From: Diphasiastrum complanatum
Taxonomy: Eukaryota > Streptophyta > Lycopodiopsida > Lycopodiales > Lycopodiaceae
DNA: 64,000 nucleotides
NCBI GenBank assembly: GCA_029204225.1
Contig: CM055112.1
Coordinates: 26,984,118-27,048,117 of the forward strand
Direction: 5' to 3'
Part shown: piece by piece, positions 47,419-58,472 of the stretch
Position numbering within the stretch: position 1 is the first letter of the stretch
Layout: each line of letters begins with the position of its first letter
Position numbers and translations under genes: made by a program
The notes under the pieces: generated by a model
Told to the model about the DNA's origin: nothing
Databases searched by the model: none
Seen by the model: only the letters and a program-made list of their open reading frames with translations

Positions 47419-48202
47419 AGCAAGAGTATGATGCATTGATCACCAACAATACTTGGGAGCTTGTGGATCCTCCATCCAACAAGCATGTGATTGGTTGCAA
47501 GTGGGTATTTCGGATCAAGTTCAATCATGATGGCACCATCAACAAGCATAAAGCAAGATTATGTGCCAAAGGATTTGCTCAAATCCATGGTCCTGATTAT
47601 GAGGAGTGACAATAAGAATTCTTATTTCTCTTGCTTGTTTCTTCAAGTGGAAGGTGTTCCAATTAGATGTATCCAATGATTTTCTAAATGTTTATCTTGA
47701 GGAGGAGATCTACAAGGAACAACCTCAAGGATTCATCAAGGATGAGTCCAAAGTGTGCTTGCTCTTCAAAAGTCTTTATGGACTCAGGCAAGCACCAAGA
47801 TCATGGTATTCAAGAATTAATTCTTTTCTTATCTCACTAGGATTTACTCTTAGTGACTATGATCCTTCCATGTATCTAAAGTTTGTTGATAGCAATATTG
47901 TCATTCTTCTAATTTATGTTGATGACATTATTCTTTGTGGAAGTTGTATCAAGCTAGTTGATAAAACTAAGCTAGCACTTGGATGTGAGTTTAAAATGCA
48001 AGATCTAGGAGAGATACATTACATCCTAGGCCTAGAAATTGATTTTTATGAAAATCATGTCTTTATATGCCAATCTAGATATGCTCACTCTATGTTGAAA
48101 AAATTTCATATGGAAAATTCTAAGAGCATAGATACTCCAATGGAGCAAATTGTAAAAGATCCTAATAAAGGTGATGAAAGATCCTTTGAGGACATCACCT
48201 AA
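47319..48202 (+). pseudogene. copia C reverse transcriptase with two deletions
   Basis: The first part (47319-47607) has EALNTKEWYDAMKQEYDAL and GCKWVFRIKFNHDG, then DYEE and a stop. The next frame starts at about 47606 with IRILISLACFFKWKVFQLDV, so about eight codons (the usual TFAPVAK block) are missing. The core is intact: LYGLRQAPRSWYSRINSF, then LLIYVDDIIL near 47915 and LGEIHYILGLEI. It ends at 48202 with a stop. The following RT thumb and early RNase H region, usually around 60-70 codons, is also deleted. Confidence 0.9.
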
Positions 48203-48743
48203 GATCCATCATTGGAAGATGGCCAAGAGGATTCTAAGATATGTATCTTCATCTTGTGATTATGGTCCACTCTATAAAAGTGAAGATCTATCCATTGTTG
48301 GCTCCTCGGATTCGGACTTTGCAAGTGACAAGATGGATCGAAAGTCTATTAGTGCATACACTATCTTTCTTGGAGGCAATCTAATACCTTGGCTTTCCAA
48401 AAAGCAAGATACTATATCTCTCTCTTCATGTGAGGCCGAGTACAAAGCACTCACTACAACTACCAAAGAGGTGCTTTGGATCAAGAGGTTATTAATGGAG
48501 CTAAAGTGCATCAAGGAAGATGATCTACCAATAATCAAGTGTGATAATGCAAGAAGCAAGCACATAGAAGTGGCACACCATTTTGTGAGAGAAAAGCTTA
48601 TTGGAGGAGAAATCTATTTGGAGCATGTCAACTCGTCCTCTTGTATTGCAGATCTACTCACCAAGCCTTTGAGCAAAAGTGCTTTCATTAAGCATAGATC
48701 TAATCTTCGAGTTTTATCAAGATCAATGCTCAAATCTTCATAG
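48203..48743 (+). pseudogene. copia C RNase H
   Basis: A continuous frame from about 48203 reads HHWKMAKRILRYVSSSCDYG, then SDSDFASDKMDRKSISAYTI, LSKKQDTISLSSCEAEYKAL and the end block IADLLTKPLSKSAFIKHRSN. The catalytic acids are visible (D in SDSDFA, E in CEAEY, D in KCDNA). It stops at TAG 48741-48743 just before the polypurine tract, as in an intact copia. Confidence 0.9.
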
Positions 48744-48751
48744 ATAATTTT

Positions 48752-48761
48752 TTAGGAGGAG
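48752..48761 (+). promoter_or_regulatory. Polypurine tract of copia C
   Basis: TTAGGAGGAG directly precedes the 3' LTR start TGTGAAG. The position is as expected for plus-strand priming. Confidence 0.8.
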
Positions 48762-48913
48762 TGTGAAGAATTGAAAAAGATTATCTATGTTAGATATAGG
48801 GGTCTTATGTTTTTACATCAAGCATCTAGGTGTAGGATGTTGATAGGAATAAATTTGGCATAGATGGCAAATTATGCATTTCCACTTGTAATGCCACTAT
48901 TGAGCCAAAATAG
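48762..48913 (+). mobile_element. Truncated 3' LTR of copia C
   Basis: The first 152 bp match the 5' LTR (43473 on) with practically no difference, then stop at AATAGAGT. An unrelated copia fragment begins there. The right-hand target duplication is therefore lost. Confidence 0.9.
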
Positions 48914-49182
48914 AGTGACAAGAGGGTGATCGACACAGCCAATGATGTTGAGTGTGCAATCAAAGGGATTGGCACAATTTTTACTTCTCTCTCTACAAAT
49001 AGGAATGTGCATTTTAAAGATGTTTTGTTTATTTTATCTATTACTAAGAATCTTCTTAGTGTGAGTCAAATGCTAAACAAGGGAGTTAGGGTGGAGTTTG
49101 ATGGAGATGCTTGCTTGATCAAGAAGGAAGATGAAGTGATTGCCCTAGGGAAGAGGCAAGGTAAATTGTTCAAACTTTACTA
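48914..49182 (+). pseudogene. copia B-like protease/linker fragment
   Basis: Eighty-five codons match the copia B region at 20299-20560: CAIKGIG, LSTNRNV, KNLLSVSQMLNKGVRVEFDG and GKRQGKLFKL. It is bounded on the left by the truncated C LTR and on the right by gypsy integrase, with no target duplication visible. It looks like filler DNA joined at breaks. Confidence 0.85.
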
Positions 49183-50077
49183 AAATATTTCATGATTATT
49201 CACAGAAGGACAACACCATATAAATCAAAGGCAAATGGATTAATTGAAAGAGAAAACGAGAAATTAAATAAAATTATAGATCAACACTCCACTAACTGAG
49301 ATACTAAAATACTAGCAGTTCTATGGGCATATCGTAATACAAAAAAAGATTACAACTAAAAAGACACCTTACTATTTAGTATATGGAATGTACCCACCAA
49401 TACTTCCAATCGAATTTGAAATTCCTACCTCTCAAATTTAATATGCAAAACGTGACGTTTGAAGAAGATTTCTCTAAAAGCCTGTGAGTGAGCACTATTA
49501 TATGACAATAGGAATTTAAAATTTCCAGAAAAACTACATACAAGATAGATGGGGTCATACAAAGTTATTGAAGTGTTTTGTAACAATTCGATCCAACTGG
49601 CAGATTTGGAAGGAAATTTACTTGATACAAGAGTAAACGGCTCTCGTATTAAGAAGTATCATCTATCGTAGTAAAGAGTTCGAAAATAAATCTCTTGGTT
49701 TCATGTAAGCAAATTAATAATTATGGTTTTACAAGAAAACATTTATAGATAATTTTTCTATTTTTATTTATTCTATTATTTCTATTATTTATTATTCTCT
49801 TCTCAGTCAACGAGGACGTTTCTTGATTTGAGGGGGAGGAGAGGTTTTTTATAATTAGATTTTTTTTTATAGGATTTTCGAATTTATAGACTAAGGTCAA
49901 ATTCACGTCCTCAAAATATATAAGTATCGAAATTCATGGATCAAAAAATATTAGATTCGATTCGATTGGATAATGGGTCGAACATGTTTGAATAAAATCG
50001 ATCCTTCATATTTTTCTACCCATATATTAATTTTTTGACCCTCTTTAAAATATCAATCTGATCCGATATTACTTCAT
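49183..50077 (+). mobile_element. Second copy of the gypsy integrase tail and 3' region
   Basis: It is colinear with 26903-27760: YFMIIHRRTTPYKSKANG then LIEREN, the same decayed tail, and a purine tract GAGGGGGAGGAGAGG near 49831-49845. The LTR-like part is split at 50077 by an internally deleted copia and resumes at 51805. It is more degraded in coding content than the first copy but keeps its order. Confidence 0.82.
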
Positions 50078-50082
50078 ATTTT

Positions 50083-51804
50083 TGTGAAAGTACTGTACTT
50101 TAGGACCATAAATGGATCTACAAAAGATCCACAAGAGTGATTGAATGCTTGCTTAACAATCTATCAAAAAACTAGGTTCATCTTCACCTTCAATCAAGAA
50201 CTCATAAAGGTCTTGGAGCACCAAGAGTGACTCCATCTTAACCTTCCAAATAGCATAATTTGTAGAATTCAATCTCTCACTAGCTTCTAAAAGGTATGCT
50301 CCAGCGAATCCCATCTTACTAGTGACTTCTACAAACAAGAAATAGATTTGATTGAACTTGAAACTCAAAAAGGTCTCACACTTGCTGTATTTCACTCAAA
50401 TTTGATTTCTAATCCAACAAATGGACTTATAATCACAGTTCTATCACTCCCTCACAAAGCTGAAATGAAGATAGTGAAAACTACTTTCAAACAAATCTTG
50501 CCAAGAAATGGATTTGATTGTCTCTAGAAACTCACCAAGGTCTCTCTCTTGTAGTGTTTCACTCAAATTAGATTTCTAATCCAAAAAATGGACTTATAAT
50601 CTCAGTTCTGGCACTCTCTCACAAAGTTGGAATGAAGATAAGATGATGTGAAATCTACTTACAATCAAATCTTGCCAATTTTGGCTATTTTTGGACAAAA
50701 AAATGATTGAATCTATTTCTTCCTTCTTGGTGTACTTTCAAGACCTGTTTTTAACCTTAATAGGACTTGAACAAAGCCTAGATTAATTAGATTTCATGAA
50801 AAAAATTCAAATCTAATCAATGGCAAATGATCTTGGTAAATTATTCTAGGATCTCCACCAAAAATCACACCAACAGCTCACAAACTGAATTTTTTAGGAT
50901 CAAATGAATACCATGCATTAAATGCAGGTTCAGAGGTACCCACACATGTGGAAAGTATGGATTTGGACCCCTACCAAGTTTGGGATCAAATCTCCTCACC
51001 AAAATCAAGATTCTAGCTTGCCCTCTCAATACTAGTTTTTAGCACCAAAACTTGCTAAAAATGGATTTGCATTAGATCAATGGCTTATGCTCTTGTACTT
51101 GGGTCTGATACCATGTGAAAGTACTGTACTTTAGGACCATAAATGGATCTACAAAATATCCACAAGAGTGATTGGATGCTTGCTTAACAATCTATCAAAA
51201 ACTAGTCATCAAAAAGCTGATCTAGATTGGCAAACAACAAGCATTAACAATCCAAAACATTGATCAACATTGAAATACGAGCCCACACATGTGTACTACA
51301 GGATGTAGAATGGCCTTCAACCTGAGAAACAAGTAGAAATTGATTTGGTTGCATTTGGATCACAAAAACTCAATGTACATAGTGAACTAGCTTGAGATTG
51401 CCAAGAGCTCCAAAAATTTTCTATCTTCTCACTATGGGAGCTTGGAATACATAGCAAATTCGACTTCCTTCTTGAAGTTAGGTGGATTTCCAGCATGTAA
51501 TAAGGAATTTTACTCACCCTTATTGCCCTAAAATGAAACCCAAGCCTAGATCCTAGAGTTATGCTTGGTAGGTAGTTAGTTGGTCAAATTTTCACCTTAA
51601 ACTTAGGTGTAGGTCCTATGAAGTAGGGATGACCACCAAATAGACATGACCAACTCTCTTGACTTGACCTAACCTACATTAGGAGTGGGTTGCCATGTGG
51701 CATCTTGGCCTTACATGTGCGGAACCCAATTATACACAATATTTACAATGTTCTACATGGTCTTTGATCAAGCTAGATTTGCCAATTTTTGCCAATTCTT
51801 CACA
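50083..51804 (-). mobile_element. Internally deleted copia with perfect 5-bp target duplication
   Basis: A 1722-bp minus-strand element. The ends read TGTGAAAGTACTG and TTCTTCACA on the plus strand, and both flanks are ATTTT (50078-50082 and 51805-51809). The full LTR is 51114-51804 (691 bp). Next to it is PBS TGGTATCAGACCC (51113-51101). At the other end only the last ~93 bp of the LTR remain (50083-50175), with two substitutions and one A-run length difference. Between them are only the leader and the first ~45 codons of gag. It sits in the gypsy 3' region. Confidence 0.9.
50176..50314 (-). pseudogene. Start of copia gag in the deleted element
   Basis: From the ATG at 50314 the minus strand reads GAYLLEASERLNSTNYAIWK then VKMESLLVLQDL, the copia gag opening shared with elements A, B, C and H. 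It is cut after about 45 codons at the deletion junction with the LTR remnant near 50175. Confidence 0.8.
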
Positions 51805-51919
51805 ATTTTTTGATCCTAATATTAACAGGTTTTGTACGACTATCATTAATACTTCCGACGGTTATTAAAACGGGAATATTAGCTATCCGATCTAGAGTGA
51901 CTAAGAGTTCTTCTTCTAA
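51805..51919 (+). mobile_element. Right part of the gypsy 3' region after the copia insertion
   Basis: It continues the match to 27760-27865 (ACGACTATCATTAATACTTC, AAAACGGGAATATTAGCT). It stops at about 51919, where element K starts. Confidence 0.8.
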
Positions 51920-53179
51920 TGAGCTTTTCCCTTCTTAGAATGTCCAAGACAATCCGAAGATGCTCTTTATATTCCGCCAAAAGTATTACTAAACACTAGG
52001 ATATCATCTAAGAATACCACTACGAATCTTCCCAAATATGGCCTGAAAAAATCATTCATCATTTGTTGGAAAGTTGCCGGTGCATTGGTCAAACCAAAAG
52101 GCAACACCAAAAATTCGTAGTGACCAAAGCGAGTTCGAAACCCGATTTTTGGTATATCTTTTGTCTTAATGCGTATCTGAAGGTAGCCCGATCTTAGATC
52201 TATCTTGGTAAAGTACCCAGCACCACCAAGATAGTCTATTAGATCATCCATCCACAGTAGTGGATATCTATTCTTAACGGTTACCTTGTTCAATTTCTTA
52301 TAGTCGACGCAAAACCTTATAGTCCCATCCTTCTTGGCCACCAGAACCACTGGTGATGCCCAAGGAGACTTACTAGGTTGTACCCACCCCTTTTTCAGGT
52401 AATCATGTAATTGCCTATTCACCTCACCCTCTTCCGATGCACTCATCCTATAAGGACGCTGTGCGATTGGAATTGCTCCAGGTATTAGGTCAATTTTATG
52501 ATCAACTGTCCTTTCTGGTGGTAAACCTGCAGGAAGGTCTAAAAAAACATCATTGAATTCCTGCCTAAGTTCATTATAGGCTTCAAATTTTGTAGTGTTC
52601 TCACTGGGTATATTCATGGCATTTATGTTAAGTTCTTCATCATTGCAGCAAATTATATCATTATGAAAACATAAATAAACTTTAAAATCAGAATTCTTCT
52701 TAATAGAATTAAGTTTCTGTTTAGAATAAGGGTTAACATTCTTAGTGTCAACACTTAAACTAGCCTTGATCTTAATTAAAGAATTCTCATGCATAAAAGA
52801 TAAAGATTTCTCAACAAAATCAGTTCTCAATGATTTGTTCTTATCAAAATGCCATTGTTGCCCAAGAACAATATCTACATTAGCTAATTGAACAGCATGG
52901 AATTCTAGTTTTTCAGAATAATCCTGAATGTGCAATTCTACATCAGGAACAATAAAATCCATCAAATCGGAATTACTTCCCAATGCCATTGTCACACAAT
53001 ATTTTTTCCTCACTTTTTCTGGTAAGAAGGTTTAGCGTCTGCACCAAATTTACATTAATAAAGTTATGAGTGGATCCCGTGTCAAAAAGAACATTAACAA
53101 CTTGATCATTAACTTTAACTTTAATGCAAATAAGGTCATTAGGACCAAAAACTAAAGAACTAAACAAACAAACATCCAT
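51920..53179 (-). pseudogene. Chromovirus K protease and reverse transcriptase
   Basis: The protease lies at 53179-52973: LICIKVKVNDQVVNVLFDTG then STHNFIN (DTG-type active site). A 348-codon frame, 53013-51967, holds the protease end and linker, then gypsy [70 protein letters not shown] and [15 protein letters not shown]. The catalytic box is [12 protein letters not shown] near 51998. After a frameshift the reading continues as EHLRIVLDILRREKL to about 51919, where gypsy tail sequence begins. RNase H and integrase are missing. The K LTR shows it is the same family as J. Confidence 0.92.
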
Positions 53180-53702
53180 CTCATTACTTCGAGATAGATT
53201 ACCTGAGGTTGAAGCTTGTTTTTTGACACAATCACGTGCAAGGTGGCCCTCGCCATTGCACTTGAAGCACAGGTTCTTCTTATGAGCTTCAGCTTTATCA
53301 TTGCCACCATGATGGTTTTGGTTTTCTTAGGATTGTTGGAATTGGGATGTGTTTCATTAACACCTTCCCTATCCTTCCTCTTAAATTGAAAACCTTTTTT
53401 CTGCTCATTAGGCTGTTGACCCCTAGGTGGCTTAGGTGTGTCTCAGCCCTAATAGCATCTTCTAGGGTTTATGGATGGTTCCTACGAACATCCACTTGAT
53501 AATTTTTTGGTAACCCATCAATAAACATTAACATTGGTACCTTAGAGGGAATATCACTATAAAGTGAATTCAGGTACTTATGAAAATCTTGAATAAATTG
53601 TTCCAAACTTTTATTCATGGTTAGATGACTCAACTTTTGGAAGTGTTCATAGTCAACTAAAAGTGGTAGAAAATAATTCCTAAAAAGCTTGCAAAATTCC
53701 AT
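53180..53702 (-). pseudogene. Chromovirus K gag end with zinc knuckle
   Basis: From 53702 the minus strand reads FCKLFRNYFLPLLVDYEHFQ then QFIQDFHKYLNSLYSD, the gag core also found in J. A Lys/Gln-rich part and a CCHC knuckle (CFKCNGEGHLARDC near 53272-53231) follow. Stops and frame changes lie near 53330 and 53440. The gag N-terminal half that J still has is missing here: the sequence before 53702 is leader-like. Confidence 0.85.
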
Positions 53703-54428
53703 TTGTCATTTCAAAAGCAACCAAAGTTTTCACATTTCTCACTATTCTAGATTTCCAAAAACCAAGAAACTAGTGTCTAGAAATGGATAACTAATGAAGC
53801 TTTATGAAAACTTCAATTTTCAGATCTGATTTTTAGATTTACAGGTCTGAAAATCAGAACTTCAAAATGACAAAAAAACAGAATTTCAAAACTTGTTTTA
53901 TGCACAAAGTTACACTACCATTCCCTTCCTACATTGCCATCTTCATGAAACTAGGAGATAGAAAGGTGTAACTAATGAAGTTTAGATGAAAACTTCACTT
54001 TTCAAATCTGATTTTCAGATTTACAGGTCTGAAAAACAGAACTTCAAAATGAAAATCAGAACTTCAAACACTTCATTTATGCAAAAAAAACACTAGTTTT
54101 GATCAAAACACATAGCTAGAATCAATCTTTTTGCCAAAAAAAAGTTTGTGTATGTAGAGGAAGACTTCCTCTACCTATCCCACAAATCTTTTTTCAGAAC
54201 TTTTAAAAACCCAAAGCCCACTTTAAAACTTCTCTAACATGATAAAAACTCAGCCCCTAAACAATTCTATAAACATCACTACTCTCTTCCCAAAGAGAAC
54301 TAGATTCATTGGGTACTTCAACTACAAGCTTCCTACAACTAGAAAAGCCTATAATCTTCCCCAAAAAAAATTTAGTTGTGATCTTAATAGAACTTGAAAA
54401 AGGTTCGAAAGGTTACCATCCTTTGTCT
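53703..54428 (-). other. Leader of chromovirus K
   Basis: AT-rich, closely similar to the J leader, with two similar TCAGATCTGAT...TTCAGATTTACAGGTCTGA segments near 53820 and 54000. No coding signal seen. Confidence 0.6.
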
Positions 54429-54441
54429 AGCTCTGATACCA
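54429..54441 (-). other. PBS of chromovirus K
   Basis: TGGTATCAGAGCT on the minus strand, identical to the J PBS. Confidence 0.88.
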
Positions 54442-55522
54442 CTTTTACAAGTAGAGGTGAGGAAGTCCTCCAAATCCAAGGTAGAGCCTCCAAATGTCCT
54501 CCAAGCAACCTGCAAGCTTCAAGATGCCCCCCAACTCCAAGCTAGGATGTCTCCATCTGCAAGTAAGGATCTGCCAGCCTCCAAGGATTTCTCCTCCACC
54601 TGTGTCCCTACTCTTTAAACACAAAGATAGATAACAAGCTGGCCTCAAGTATTCACCACCCAACCATAGCTAGATCCAAGCTCCAAGCAAGACCTATCTA
54701 GCACCCCCTTGCTAACCATAAACAAATCACAAGCATACCACAACACTCCATAGCATACTCAAGATCCAGACCCTACTTATGTCCCATACCATAAGCAAGA
54801 TCCAAACCTCAAGCATACTACCACAAGAAAGCACTCTACACACTAGTAGCAACACTAGAGCATAAGCAAAGCAAACAAGAGAGATCTCTCCCCCTCCCAA
54901 TGGGCGCGCTACTACCCTCATATAGATGGCCCATGGACCTCTCCAATGCATTATGGAGTTCCATGCCCATCCAATGAGAGAGAGAGAAGCCTAGGGGAGT
55001 TAAAGAATCTCCAAGAGCCTCCATAGGCTTATGGAATGTCAAGAGACTCCTTCCATAATCTATGACTCTTTGAATGCCTTTCTTGTGGGAGTTGGGAACT
55101 CAATGGACACTTTAGAAGGGCTCTCTCCTACTAGGTCTCATTGCCCAAGTTGTGCAAGTATACTCTGGTCCTAGACCAATAAAGTGATATGGTTCAAGGT
55201 TGAGGCCCAAGGTTTAGAAAAATAGTCATCCAATGACTTTCTAACACCTCTCTAGGTTCCATACCTCCATCCAAGGCATAGACACCTACCTGCTCTTAAC
55301 CAAGAACACTACTATCTTAATCTAAGGCACCTACTCTTAATACTAAAGGTACCCCTTATCAAGGGTCACGTGACTCTATACCTCCAACTAAGGTATAGTC
55401 ACTTGCCTACCCTTATCCAAGGGCACATACCCTTAATCCTAAGGGTACCTTGCCATTTAGCCCCCAGCACTAAATGGACTATTAGGGATCTGAATTACTG
55501 CTAGTTACATAGGTATGTAACA
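54442..55522 (-). mobile_element. 5' LTR of chromovirus K
   Basis: About 1080 bp, begins TGTTACATACC (minus) at 55522. It is colinear with both J LTRs, including the repeated AAGGGTA/TTATCCAAGGG words at about 55270-55450. It interrupts the unknown minus-strand ORF at 55523. Confidence 0.88.
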
Positions 55523-55981
55523 CTCATCAAGGTCATCAATAAAGACTAGAGGGTGTGGTGATAAAGGAGCATCAGAAATAGAAGGGGTAAGGATAGCAGG
55601 AGGAATGCCATGTTCATTTTCCAAGTAAATGAACACTTTTCTAATGTGCATATTATGAAATTTTTTCTCTTCTTTGAATTTTTCGATGAAATCATTAAGA
55701 CGACTATAAAGATTTTCCACTAAGCTCAAAGTGTCTTTCTTCTTAACAAACTCAAGATAAATCTTTACCCAGTCAATAGTTTCAAGCAAATCAATCAGGC
55801 AAAGAATCTTATCCTCAAGTCCAGCAGATGAACATGTAGCCCTATCAGTGTTAATGACAAATTTATGCATCTCAACGATCTTTTTCATACAACAGATCAG
55901 TGTCTGAACAAAATGGTTAGGCGGAGGAAGGGGCTCCCCATAACTCAAAGAGGCAGCATCTTGAAACCATCCTGTGGACTA
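55523..55981 (-). pseudogene. Unknown ORF cut by the K LTR
   Basis: A minus-strand open frame of about 145 codons follows a splice-acceptor-like TCCACAG near 55968. It reads GWFQDAASLSYGEPLPPPNH, then a helical charged part (IDWVKIYLEFVKKKDTLSLV, FIEKFKEEKKFHNMHI) and a Pro/Ser-rich end. The last residues of the apparent frame (CYIPM) are LTR sequence, so the true 3' part is lost or elsewhere. I do not recognise the family. It could be a host gene exon or a retroelement accessory ORF. Confidence 0.4.
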
Positions 55982-57779
55982 AACCATAAAAATAGACCTT
56001 TGTTAGCTTATGAATTGGATAAAAGATAAAGGTTTTAGTACTATCCCAACCAAGGAATAGTCGGACTTACACCACTAGGATGCATAGAGAGAAATACAAG
56101 TCTGCACTTAGTTCCTCTTGAAAAAGCAAGACTGAAACCTTTTGAAGTCTTTATTCATAATACAACAAGGTAAAATATGGCTGAAAAATAAAATACAGCA
56201 CTAAACATCACCATAAAGCATAACCACTTTCAAGACGTCCTGCCATCATCCCACTAAACAAAACCGCACAAGTTAGTTCAGTGAGGAAGGTGTCATAGCT
56301 GAACGCCAGTTGTTATTCATGTCCAAAGGAAGTTATACTATTTAACAGCTGTAAATAGCATTTCAAATCATAGTCCAGTCTTCTCAAACAAGAAATGTTT
56401 TAGCGATAGGCCAAGTCCTAATATTACCGTATCAGGATGAGTGCCATGTTGATTAGTTTATGGGCCAATTGGTCCGTATCAGTTCGTTTTTAGTCATAAA
56501 AAAGAGTATGAAAAGTTTTTATCGTTTTCAAATTTGCTTAGCCAAAAGACTTGGTGTGGACATGTGTGCTGGTATTAGGGCAAATCTATGCCATGCTAAC
56601 CCAAGTGACCCTTGCAGAGCAAGGTATGTCACACACTATTGTCCATACTCCTGAGCATATCCATGCTTTCCAGTTGTATCCCACCAAAAGTCTCAAGTAA
56701 CACTTATTAGGGTAAGATTAAGATTTGTCATAATTGATTGTATGCTTGTTTCTGAGCAAAACCATGCTATATAGAAATCATATATCAACCATGGTATAGG
56801 GACATTAATTTGGATAGACATGATTAATTATTAGTAAGAGATTTCCATGCCATTCTAACATTTTCATAGAAAATACGTATCTCACACATATCCATGTTGT
56901 CTAAGACCGTTTTATTGGAATCCCTACTGTAAGGTTGTTGAAAAGGATTTCTTAAAGAATCATTTAGTTGATCAACTTTATGGATGTAGTATCTTTTACT
57001 CAAGTCGTTTTTCTTGGAATATTTTTGGAAAAGTTGTGTTGAAGGAATGTAGATATTAAGATATAAAAAAATGCTCATCCCATTCTTGTTCGTGCTTTGT
57101 AGAATGCGTATAAAAATCGATTATGAAAAGTCATACTTGAATGTTTGTAGATGAGGCTTCTTGGGAGGCTGCCATTGTTCTTTTTTCGTAAATGTTTTAT
57201 CTTTATATCATAACGACAAGAAGATATAAAGTGCACGGAGTATGCTAAATTGCTTGCTTTGTAAAGTTTTAGTAGGCGGCATAACTTTTCTTTGAGTACG
57301 ATAATGCTTGGTTCTAGTACGAACTAGAAGGTATGTACATAAAAAAGCATCAGTGAATAAGGAGTGTTTCAGGTTCATGTCCATCACTGGATATAGTAAG
57401 AAAGTTGGTTTTAAGAAGGGATGCAAACAAGTAAGATGTATCCATCGCTGCCAGTCATGCATGATGCAAAAGTATCTATTTTATGAAAACCACTCAATCT
57501 ATCCATCGTTGGACAAAACATCCTTTGATGATTAAGCTTAGCAATATCTGAGAGTTAGCTTAAGAAAGCATCATACCGAATGCTACAAGCGTGAGGAGAA
57601 AGAGCTACTATAGTAAAGTGTTGAATCAAAAAGCACCTATCATATGAAATCTTTTGCCAAGTGATTAACTGGTAGGGCGCGTTTGTTGTAGAGAGAGAGA
57701 AGTGAACTCTTCACGGTGTAGTGTGGAATAATCGTCAAAATTGCATGATTTATAGTGTCATGGAGTGTGGGTTTTCGGA
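55982..57779. other. Spacer with no recognised gene
   Basis: About 1.8 kb. Minus-strand frames near 57078-56824 and 57462-57208 and plus-strand frames near 56460 and 57308 have no motif that I recognise. The CCATGC/CATACCA words recur around 56570-56900 without a clear period. Confidence 0.35.
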
Positions 57780-58384
57780 AGGTACAAGTGGGAGAGAGAA
57801 AATTGCCTCCCTCCAAATAGGATGTTAAATTTTAAAGTCTTGTAGTGTTTTTTGAAAATTGAAGTGGGTAATCCCCTTAGTTAAGACTCTAATTGGTTAG
57901 AAGAAATACATTGAATCTAGTCAAGTTAGTCTAGGTTTTTGGCAAGCACATAGAAACTTCCATAAGTTGATAAGCTTAGGCAAAATGATCTAAATAGTCA
58001 AGATGCCGCTATAAAAAGGCATACAAGTGTGGGAGAAATTTATCTCTCTCATTCTTCAACAATCATTCTTATCGAAGATATCTCTTTGGATTTCTACATC
58101 AATCTCTTGTATCTTGGTGGTGTATAGTGAATTTTTGTGTGTAGAATGTTTTTTTTCTTATGTATATGAATCCATACGTGTGAAAACTGATATTTTATGG
58201 ATTTTTTATGGACAGGTTCAACAAAATATCATATTTAAGTGTTTATGACAAGTTCTTGTTGATTTTTCATCTTCTGTGTTGTTGATGCATGATTTTTCAC
58301 ATTGGTAATGAAGCTAGTGTGCTCTCCAATGATTTGCCTAAAATCAAGGGGCATAATTAGGTCATTTGGATCTGATTTTTTCAC
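57780..58384 (+). mobile_element. 5' LTR related to the A/B copia family, with PBS
   Basis: The end is firm: it stops at 58384 before PBS TGGTATCAGAGCT (58385-58397). The TATA box (CTATAAAAAGG) at about 58010 is 374 bp from the end, almost the same as in A and B, and the ATTGAATCTAGWC and GTGTAGAATG words are shared. The start is estimated from this spacing. No gag of the A/B type follows; an F-type fragment in opposite orientation begins at about 58473. Confidence 0.7.
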
Positions 58385-58472
58385 GTGGTATCAGAGCTTT
58401 GTTGTAGGCTATATCTTAAGGAGAAGCCCATTCTAGTGAGTGTTTTGGAGGTGCCATCAATTCTAGAGTGAT

